Assembly: GCA_963814985.1 (NCBI GenBank)
Contig: CAWFFV010000060.1
Span: forward strand, 1 to 43,772
From: CAWFFV01 sp963814985
GTDB lineage: Bacteria; Chloroflexota; Ktedonobacteria; Ktedonobacterales; Ktedonobacteraceae
Direction: 5' to 3'
DNA: 43,772 nucleotides
How positions within the stretch are numbered: the first letter of the stretch is position 1; the number at the start of each line of letters is the position of its first letter. The translations under genes and the position numbers were made by a program. Of the stretch, positions 37,387 to 43,772 are shown one piece after another. A model generated the notes under the pieces. The model was not told the origin of the DNA. It saw only the letters and a program-made list of their open reading frames with translations, and made no database searches.

Positions 37387-38439
37387 ATGAACGATCACTT
37401 CCCATTTGAGAACCCATCATCTGATCCTCACGGTGACTACGCAAAGTTGGTTCCCTGGCTACTGCAGGTGTTAAAAACGCCTCCGTCAGCAAAAGAGAAG
37501 ACCTCTGTCGCAAGTGAAAGCGATACGCAGTTGAGCCTGTTACTCGATAGCGATTATCACCTCCATTTTTACCAGCAGTTGCCGGATTTCGCAGAGGCAT
37601 TGCTCACGAATGATCCGCAAGCAACAGTTCACTATGCTCCGTTGCTCTATCATCTGGCTGGTTGTAGTGAATGTCACAGCGCTTATTTGGACCTCTATGA
37701 TGCCATGCGCGCTGCCATTGTGCCCCAGGGACCCCGTCCCCTTCTGGGGCAGGGCACACGTACGCTATCGGCTACTCCACAACGTATGCTGGGACACCTT
37801 TGTCAATTGCTGATTAGTCAGGCGGAGGCTGTGTTGACTCATCGTCATCATACAGACAATGAAGCCATGGCCCGCTCGCTTTTGCAGTTAACGCTAAGGA
37901 TCAGCGCGCGTATTACGCAGCAGAGCATTCGTCGTCTAGCCTTGCATGATCTGGTGCGTGTCGCAACGCTCTTTAATGGTTCCAGTGAGCCAAAAAGAGA
38001 TGACCTGAATGTATTTGTTTATACTCCGACATTGGTAGAGGCTGGCGGAAGGCATGCCAGTAAGAAAATAGTGCGGCGAGCAGATGCGTCAACACATTCC
38101 GCAGCGTTGCCCCCTGAGCAAGCGATCATTTCTCTGCAATCGCATTCGTTAGAAGGAAGTATTGTTCAGCGTGAGTATATGCTAGAGCTGCATTTGCAAA
38201 ATCTGGGCGAAGAGTTCCGTGGTCGGAATGTGACGGTCTCAGTCCCTCTAGGTGCGTTAATTGAGCCTGTTCGCTGGGTAGGAGGTAATCCCAGCGCTAT
38301 TCATAGCACAGTACCCGTAGATGCTTCTGGTATGCTTATAATGCCACTTGGACAGACAGAACTGCAACTCAGTAATCAGGAGGAGCGAAACCTGTTAGAA
38401 GCAATGTTTATGTTACTGGAGGTATACCCTGCTAATTAA
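37387..38439 (+). CDS. Anti-sigma-like protein with HxxxCxxC zinc motif
   Basis: A 350-residue protein with no membrane helix. At about residues 90-100 it has HLAGCSECHSAYLDL, the H-x3-C-x2-C motif of zinc-binding anti-sigma (ZAS / zf-HC2) domains. The central region (LTLRISARITQQSIRRLALH) is helical. The C-terminal 110 residues look like a beta-rich domain (EGSIVQREYMLELHLQNLGE, NVTVSVPLGALIEPVRWVGG), perhaps a sensor or carbohydrate/ligand-binding fold. The ATG follows GAGAGGAGAC and is 26 bases after the sigma-like gene, so the two are surely one operon. Binding of the upstream protein is inferred from the motif and the pairing. Confidence 0.6.
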   Translation: MNDHFPFENPSSDPHGDYAKLVPWLLQVLKTPPSAKEKTSVASESDTQLSLLLDSDYHLHFYQQLPDFAEALLTNDPQATVHYAPLLYHLAGCSECHSAYLDLYDAMRAAIVPQGPRPLLGQGTRTLSATPQRMLGHLCQLLISQAEAVLTHRHHTDNEAMARSLLQLTLRISARITQQSIRRLALHDLVRVATLFNGSSEPKRDDLNVFVYTPTLVEAGGRHASKKIVRRADASTHSAALPPEQAIISLQSHSLEGSIVQREYMLELHLQNLGEEFRGRNVTVSVPLGALIEPVRWVGGNPSAIHSTVPVDASGMLIMPLGQTELQLSNQEERNLLEAMFMLLEVYPAN

Positions 38440-38460
38440 GCTGGTTGAATGCCCTCTCGT

Positions 38461-38691
38461 GTTATGCATGAGTCATCCCGAACTTTTGCGAACTTTTGTT
38501 TCAAAAATTCGGGGTGACGTAACTATTCAGGTTCTCTTTCCCTGATTCCTCAGCGCCGAAGGCGCTTCGCAGGTTGTTTTATGTGGGTTGCGGTGTTTGC
38601 GCCGCAAACACCGCAACCCACATAAAACAAGAGCGAGCCACCGCAGGTGGTGAGGGTACCTGAATAGTTACCGGGGTGACTCATGCATAAC
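38461..38691. repeat. 22-bp inverted repeat split by MITE-like element D
   Basis: GTTATGCATGAGTCATCCCGAA at 38461-38482 matches, with one mismatch, the complement of 38508-38518 joined to 38681-38691. If the element and one 9-bp direct repeat are removed, the sequence forms one hairpin with a 25-base loop 21 bases after the anti-sigma-like gene. It may be an old terminator or a separate repeat family. Confidence 0.7.
38519..38671. repeat. MITE-like palindromic element D with 9-bp direct flanks
   Basis: Termini GTAACTATTCAGGT and ACCTGAATAGTTAC are perfect inverted repeats. CGGGGTGAC stands directly before (38510-38518) and directly after (38672-38680), as a target-site duplication would. The interior holds a perfect 28-base-arm palindrome (38574-38601 and 38603-38630, core TTTGCGCCGCAAA), the AGCGCCGAAGGCGCT hairpin and GGTGGCTCG (reverse strand). 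Relative to element B it is in the opposite orientation. Confidence 0.85.
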
Positions 38692-38714
38692 AGGTTTGGA
38701 TATCCTGATATAGA

Positions 38715-40061
38715 CTATCCAAGCTTCTGTTGGCTCTGGAAAGCGCGTCTGAAATAGGTAAAGGCCTCATGTGCCTTCCCATGTTCTTCCAGGAGTTGAG
38801 CATAGCGAACGGATTCGTTTGCCAGTTCCTCGTGAGTTCTCAGGCGTTCCAGCATATCCAGGCCAGCCACAAAATATTGATCTCCCTGCTCATCGTGTGT
38901 CTGTGCGTACCCAATATGTCCCAGTACTATGAGTGCTTCAGCTCCAATAATAGTATCACCGAAGGGCTGAGCTAACTCATGGGCATAGCGAGCGTGCTGC
39001 TCTGCCTCTTCAAAGGCTTGATGCAGAAAATACCACTCGGCATTGCGGGTCAAAAGACTCGCCTGAGTAAGTTGGTCTTGCACAAGGGTTTCCTGCTTGA
39101 GTGCTTCATCAAGATAGTCCCGTGCCTCTTGCTGGCCTTTTTTCATCATGGCATGACCAAGATAATGATGCAGCTCACTCCTCAAAAATTTAGTAGCTTC
39201 CTGTTGAGAAAGATGAAGACTTTTATAAGCATATAATGTTGCAAGATCGTAGTTTTTGGTACTCGCATAATGCTGACAAATAGCCCAGTAAGTCAATTGG
39301 ATGTCTTGTGGTGTCGAAAGTCTGGCTATAATTGAAAGAGCTTTGTTGAACATTTCTAAGGCTTGATCCAGGTTTTCAAGATGTGTATAATGTTGTCCCA
39401 TATGCATATACACTTGTGCAGTGAAGAAAAGATCTTGTGGCTCTACTGTCTCTAAAAGGTTGAGACAGCGTTGATGAGACAAGAGAGCTTGCGTATAGTT
39501 ACGCATTGCTGCATGAGCGCGTGCTAGCAGGCTGAGAATATGCAAGCTCATATACTGGTCATTCAAGTCCTTTGCGAGTTGAACCGCTTCGGAAAGTGTA
39601 TATTCACTTTCTGGAAATTGTGTGGCCTGAAAGTAGGCCCAACCCAATAAATATCGATGCTGTAATTGCTGGCTACGCTTAAGACGTTTGGTCGAAAGCT
39701 TCGTCAATTGGTTGACTGCATGTGAGGCCATTCCTTGCATAATAAGGATATGGGCTTCTAAAAGGATCAGATCTACCTCATCGTCCTCGCGCTCGGGGGC
39801 ACCGGAAAGCGAACTGAAACGATTCTCTGATGGGGATCGGTTCGGGAGTAGTTGCGTGGAACTGAGGCCGAGGCGACCCGCCAGGATTTCCAGCGCACGC
39901 AATGATGGGTGGATTTGTCCGCGTTCTATAGCCGAAATATAGCTTACTGAGAAATCAGGAGCGGCTAGCTGGCTTTGGGTATAATGTTGGGCAACACGAG
40001 CCGCACGTAGTTTTTCTCCTACCGATTTCCCAATTTTGCTATGAGATTGTTCAGGCGACAT
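38715..40061 (-). CDS. XRE-family regulator with TPR tail, paralogue 2
   Basis: A 448-residue intact paralogue of the protein at 34828. HTH: VGEKLRAARVAQHYTQSQLA, FSVSYISAIERGQIHPSLRA, near-identical in layout to paralogue 1. Then a variable linker (LLPNRSPSENRFSSL) and TPR-like helices through to the end, for example MHMGQHYTHLENLDQALEMF and HYLGHAMMKKGQQEARDYLD. It starts at the ATG at 40061 behind CTAGGAGGCT-like bases read on the minus strand (AGGAGG). No transmembrane part or catalytic domain is present. Together with paralogue 1 it encloses the sigma-like/anti-sigma-like pair. Confidence 0.88.
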   Translation of the reverse strand: MSPEQSHSKIGKSVGEKLRAARVAQHYTQSQLAAPDFSVSYISAIERGQIHPSLRALEILAGRLGLSSTQLLPNRSPSENRFSSLSGAPEREDDEVDLILLEAHILIMQGMASHAVNQLTKLSTKRLKRSQQLQHRYLLGWAYFQATQFPESEYTLSEAVQLAKDLNDQYMSLHILSLLARAHAAMRNYTQALLSHQRCLNLLETVEPQDLFFTAQVYMHMGQHYTHLENLDQALEMFNKALSIIARLSTPQDIQLTYWAICQHYASTKNYDLATLYAYKSLHLSQQEATKFLRSELHHYLGHAMMKKGQQEARDYLDEALKQETLVQDQLTQASLLTRNAEWYFLHQAFEEAEQHARYAHELAQPFGDTIIGAEALIVLGHIGYAQTHDEQGDQYFVAGLDMLERLRTHEELANESVRYAQLLEEHGKAHEAFTYFRRAFQSQQKLG

Positions 40062-40248
40062 ACTAGCCTCCTAGAAAGGTTGTAGAGCAAAAGAGTAAAT
40101 AAATAGACAAAATAATGTGTTCAGTGCATTGTAAAATACAACTATGTTTTATGTCAATATGTTAGTACAATAAATTCTGGAGTGATACGACTACAGTTTT
40201 GCTTGTGTTACGAGGAAAGCTTTGGACATACTCTTCTAATGACGAAGA

Positions 40249-40275
40249 AAATGCGTCCATGTTATAATGAACAGT
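40249..40275 (+). promoter_or_regulatory. Promoter-like block shared with the 34.43-kb region
   Basis: TGCGTCCATGTTATAATGA followed by ACAGTAA matches the 34423-34449 block at most positions, with TATAAT at 40263-40268. It points towards the PAP2-type gene, leaving a leader of about 175 bases. The rest of the 383-base gap 40062-40444 shows no gene. Confidence 0.4.
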
Positions 40276-40444
40276 AAGATGTGTAGGTTCAAAAAGCAAA
40301 TATGGTGATTAGAGTTATCCTGTTGATTGCTATTGTTGACTTATATTGTGTTTTCTAGTATAGGCGCATGTCTTTGTACGTCATGTTATGGCACCTGTTC
40401 AGGTATCCTTTGGTTGTTGAAAGGTAGAGTTGAGGAGGGGTGAG

Positions 40445-41248
40445 ATGATACTTCAAATAAAACAGCTTTTTCGTACTTCCGGGTGGTTTGTTCTGGCATT
40501 TGTTTTACTTCTCCTCGCTCTGATCTATACCGCTATTTTCTCCACGGGTATTTTGCTGTATCCAACCTTGCATGTTGAGCAATGGCTTGTCCTGAGGCCT
40601 ATTACGCGGCTAGATTGTGTTTTCCAACGCTGGAGTCGCTTTGGTGCTGTAGATGTCAGTTCACTCTTGACATTTATTCTCGGTATCGTATGTCTCGCCC
40701 TGGGTTATCGATGGCGCACCTTACCCTATCTTGTCTTTCTTTTATTTATTGGCGTCGGTCTTGAGATTGTAGGGAAATCTCTCTTTCCGCAACCGATACC
40801 AGCCCCTTTACAAGCCGGCTTGCTATCTCTAGCATGTCCGCAAATAGAAACTTTGTCCCATACGCAACAGCAAATGGTTTTGTTGGGAATGTGGTGGAAG
40901 GCCCCCATAATCTGGTCTCAAGATATACGTATTGCTCACTCCAGTGCCTATGTGCCTTTCATTTTTGATAAAAACGCGGTCATTGATCAGAGCTATCCCA
41001 GTGGTCATGCTATGCGCTGGTCCTTCCTGGGTGTGTTGACTTGCTGGCTTGTGCATAGGCATGTACAATGGCGGCCTGTACGCTTTTTCCTGATGACGCT
41101 GGCATTGATCATTGCTGTTGGCGGTGGTCTTGCACAATTTTATATTGCGTATCATCTGATTACCGATCTTACTGTCGGTTATTTGCTTGGGGTGAGCACT
41201 GCTTGCTGTGCCATTGGCCTGTTACTTCAGAATCAGAAGCGGAGGTAA
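40445..41248 (+). CDS. PAP2-superfamily membrane phosphatase-like protein
   Basis: A 267-residue integral membrane protein with about six helices. The PAP2 motif 2 is clear (SYPSGHAMRWS), and motif 3 keeps the His and Asp (YHLITDLTVGYLLG). The arginine of motif 3 (SRx5H) is absent, and motif 1 has the lysine (VGKSLFPQPIP) but Ile in place of its Arg. Family members remove phosphate from lipid phosphates such as undecaprenyl or phosphatidyl phosphates; the missing arginines make activity uncertain. I chose the ATG at 40445, five bases after AGGAGGGG; the TTG at 40430 lies inside the ribosome site itself. Confidence 0.8.
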   Translation: MILQIKQLFRTSGWFVLAFVLLLLALIYTAIFSTGILLYPTLHVEQWLVLRPITRLDCVFQRWSRFGAVDVSSLLTFILGIVCLALGYRWRTLPYLVFLLFIGVGLEIVGKSLFPQPIPAPLQAGLLSLACPQIETLSHTQQQMVLLGMWWKAPIIWSQDIRIAHSSAYVPFIFDKNAVIDQSYPSGHAMRWSFLGVLTCWLVHRHVQWRPVRFFLMTLALIIAVGGGLAQFYIAYHLITDLTVGYLLGVSTACCAIGLLLQNQKRR

Positions 41249-41388
41249 TCCCACATATGAGAAGAGAGACGATGGAGGTCCATCCGAGTTCTATACAAGA
41301 TTGTTTGAAGGTAAAGACAGATATGGTAGTATAGAAACAAATCAGGAGCTATCACTGGTTCATTTTTAGATGGAGGGAGTCGACTAAC

Positions 41389-42577
41389 ATGTTTCGTTTT
41401 CTAACGGCAGGTGAGTCTCATGGTCCATGTCTGACGATGCTCGTAGAAGGGCTACCCGCCGGATTATCGCTGGAGAAGGCGATCATTGATGCTGATCTGC
41501 GTCGTCGACAGGGTGGCTATGGGCGCGGAGGACGTATGAAAATTGAGAAAGACGCGATCCGTTTTCTCTCCGGTGTTCGCCATGGCAAAACGCTTGGCTC
41601 ACCGATCACGATGCAGATTGAAAACCTCGATTGGGTGAACTGGGAAGAGCGTATGAACGCTGCTCCTGTTGAGGCGACAATGGAAGCAGTGACGCAGAGT
41701 ACGCCCAGGCCATGCAGACTTTACAGGGGCCAGAAAATATGGACATAGCGATGTGAGAAATGTCATCGAACGTTCCAGTTCACGCGAGACAGCTTCTCGT
41801 GTGGCTGTAGGTGGCCTATGTCGTCAGCTTTTAGCTCAATTTGGCATCGTTATTCACAGCCATGTTCTCTCTGTGGTTGAGGTTGGTTATGAAACACCGC
41901 GTCCGATGACCAGGGATACCTACTCTGATGAAATGTGGGATGCGGTGGAGGCATCTCCGATGCGTTGCGCTGATACTGCTCTGACAGAGAAAATGATTGC
42001 ACGTATCCTGGAGGCCAAGCGCGATGGTGATACCTGTGGGGGTATCTTTGAGGTGGTTGCTTTTGGCGTTCCGATTGGCCTGGGCAGCTATAGCCAATGG
42101 GACCGTCGCTTAAGTGCTCGCCTGGGCATGGCAATGATGAGTATTCCCTCAGTGAAGGCAATGGAGATTGGTGCAGGTTTTGCCGCCTCATGTACAACGG
42201 GATCACATGTCCATGATGTGTTACGTCATAGTGACGATGGTCACTGGTTCCATCTCTCCAACAATGCAGGCGGTATTGAAGGTGGCATTACCAATGGTGA
42301 GCCGTTGATAGTACGTGTAGGTGTCAAGCCAATTCCGACCCTGGCTCATCCCTTGCCATCCGTAGATCTTGCAACCAGTGAGAACATTGATCAGAGTCGC
42401 TACGAGCGTAGTGATGTCTGTGTCGTGCCTGCCGCTGGTGTAGTGGGTGAGGCTATGATGGCTATCGTCTTAACTGAGGCCGTCATTGAGAAATTTGGTG
42501 GAGACAGCATGGAAGAAATGATGGGAAATTATCGCTCTGCTATGAAATTTCCAGGATTATCAGGCAATTTGACATGA
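41389..42577 (+). CDS. aroC: Chorismate synthase (frame break near 41695)
   Basis: Last step of the shikimate pathway: 5-enolpyruvylshikimate-3-phosphate to chorismate, using reduced FMN. The N-terminus FRFLTAGESHGPCLTMLVEG and RRQGGYGRGGRM are the family signatures. A likely extra C near 41695 breaks the frame; reading across it gives VTRVRPGHADFTGARKYGHS and then DVRNVIERSSSRETASRVAVG, the second signature. The C-terminal part has NNAGGIEGGITNGEP, VVPAAGVVGEAM and EKFGGDS. The full length would be about 395 residues, normal for the family. ATG at 41389 follows GGAGGGAG. Since all motifs survive, I think the gene is intact in the organism. Confidence 0.93.
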
Positions 42578-42671
42578 TTTATGACCTATTTCACTTGTTA
42601 TTGAAGAGCCTCAATGATATAGTAAACTGGGTTGTACATATCATAATGGGCCAAAGCAGAGGGCGCTTCTC

Positions 42672-43772
42672 ATGAATATTAGCACAAGTATACGCAAGCT
42701 AACGTTGTTGTTCATCGCATTGTTTATTGCATTAAGTGGCGGACTGGTCTATTGGCAGGTAGTCGTGGCACAACAGGTTACCGCTAATGTCCATAATGGT
42801 CGTCGTTGTCTACTTAATAGCGCTCCTTTGCGGGGGCGCATCTTTGACCGCAATGGCGTGCTCCTGGCGGATTCCAGGCCAGACCCAAATCCAGCCGTTT
42901 GTGGTTACCTGCGGCATTATTACGAGCCGTCATTAGCCGGATTGATTGGATATTATGTGAGTCCTCTTTATGCTTCGACAGGTGTTGAGCACCAGTATGA
43001 TGATTACCTGAGTGGACGTATAGGTGCGACAGCTCTGGACAATACGATAAACCAGACCCTGCATCGTCCCCCTGTTGGCGATGACATCTATCTGACAATA
43101 GATGTACGTATCCAGCGTATCGTCAATCAACATTTCGATGACCGTGTACCGATTGATAACGAAAATACTTTTACCACTGATCGTGGCTCCGTCATTGTGA
43201 CCGACCCACATACAGGTGAGATTCTGGCAATGGTCAGCCGTCCTGGGTTTGATCCCAATAAACTGGTGACGAGCCTTGCAAGCGGAGATTTTGCCTACTA
43301 TAACCAGCTGAACCAGGATAAAGAGCAACCTCTGCTGGAACGTCCAATTCAAGCAACCTATATTCCTGGTTCGACCTATAAGACCGTGACGCTATTAGCA
43401 GGCCTTGATTCAGGCAGCACAACCTTGAATGAGGAATTCGATAAGCAACATGCGTTGGGGCCAGTCTTTTTTAATGGGCAGCCAGTTGGTCCTGTTGGTA
43501 ATAATATTCAAGGATACACTCTCCACTATCCAGTCACCACTGAATATGGTTTTAGCCACTCGGATAATGTCATCTATGCTCAGGTAGGTGTGAATACGGG
43601 AGCTGACAAGTGGCTGGATTATAATAAGCGCTTCTATGTAGGTCAAACGATCCCCTTCGATTTACCTATAGTGCCAAGTAAGGTGCAGCTAAATGATCAG
43701 CCACTCCAGGTGAATGAACTGGCTGCTGACTCCTTTGGGCAAGGATATGATAGCGTCACGCCAATGCAGATG
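42672..43772 (+). CDS. Class B penicillin-binding protein, cut by window end
   Basis: Peptidoglycan transpeptidase of the FtsI/PBP2/PbpA type; 367 residues are visible and the frame is open to the last base. One membrane anchor (LTLLFIALFIALSGGLVYWQ, about residues 10-30) is followed by the dimerisation-domain start LRGRIFDRNGVLLADS, then GVEHQYDDYLSG and DDIYLTIDVRIQRIV. The active-site SxxK is Ser234-Thr-Tyr-Lys237 (IPGSTYKT) and the SxN motif is Ser297-Asp-Asn299. The KTG motif lies beyond the window. The ATG at 42672 is 94 bases after aroC. The layout resembles the PbpA form of actinobacteria and Chloroflexota. Confidence 0.9.
   Translation, partial: MNISTSIRKLTLLFIALFIALSGGLVYWQVVVAQQVTANVHNGRRCLLNSAPLRGRIFDRNGVLLADSRPDPNPAVCGYLRHYYEPSLAGLIGYYVSPLYASTGVEHQYDDYLSGRIGATALDNTINQTLHRPPVGDDIYLTIDVRIQRIVNQHFDDRVPIDNENTFTTDRGSVIVTDPHTGEILAMVSRPGFDPNKLVTSLASGDFAYYNQLNQDKEQPLLERPIQATYIPGSTYKTVTLLAGLDSGSTTLNEEFDKQHALGPVFFNGQPVGPVGNNIQGYTLHYPVTTEYGFSHSDNVIYAQVGVNTGADKWLDYNKRFYVGQTIPFDLPIVPSKVQLNDQPLQVNELAADSFGQGYDSVTPMQM

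Overview
The window looks like part of a Ktedonobacteria-type (Chloroflexota) chromosome of roughly even base composition. That placement is an inference from gene content and style: abundant TTG and GTG starts, XRE regulators with TPR tails, GtrA and Ser/Thr-kinase-like proteins, and a DnaB–DnaD-like–DnaC-like primosome cluster. No 16S rRNA or similar marker is present to prove it. Most genes are housekeeping, so this is chromosome and not a plasmid or phage.

Layout: (1) 1–5858, minus: the start and body of a large exported SpvB/RHS (YD-repeat) protein whose C-terminus lies outside the window. (2) 6521–9373: signal peptidase I (lepB), a four-helix membrane protein, and two cyclophilins on the minus strand. 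(3) 9374–9911: a gap with a dense cluster of DnaA-box-like sites, upstream of dnaB. (4) 9912–14034: primosome operon (DnaB with a mini-intein, a DnaD-like protein, a DnaC/DnaI-like loader), followed by clpP. (5) 14962–17075: a compact HAD hydrolase–methyltransferase–GtrA operon. (6) 17265–27083: a Gln-rich protein, then three tandem paralogues joining a zinc ribbon, a catalytically dead protein-kinase fold, one membrane helix and an extracytoplasmic type 1 periplasmic-binding domain. The first copy is decayed, and remnants of a divergent MshEN-type gene lie between the copies. (7) 27579–34147: tRNA-Gln, a small membrane protein, indolepyruvate:ferredoxin oxidoreductase (iorBA), malate dehydrogenase, RsmI and an acyl-CoA-synthetase-like enzyme. 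(8) 34828–40061: two paralogous XRE–TPR regulators enclosing a sigma-like/anti-sigma-like pair. (9) 40445–43772: a PAP2-type membrane protein, chorismate synthase and a class B penicillin-binding protein cut by the window end.

Four intergenic sites (about 7.75, 17.1, 20.7 and 38.5 kb) carry one family of non-coding, MITE-like elements with GTAACTA(C/T)TC termini. Three of them contain long perfect palindromes with a shared centre and different arms. One is inserted in an older 22-bp inverted repeat and flanked by a 9-bp direct repeat.

Many conserved genes (lepB, a cyclophilin, dnaB, the dnaD-like gene, iorB, aroC, an XRE regulator, the RHS gene) are each broken by a one-base indel. Several are normally essential, so most of these are probably consensus errors in the assembly. 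I annotate such genes as single CDSs and state where the frame breaks. Copy 1 of the receptor array is different: its zinc ribbon has also decayed, so I call it a pseudogene. The strongest candidate for an undescribed system is the pseudokinase-receptor array; the MITE-like family is second.
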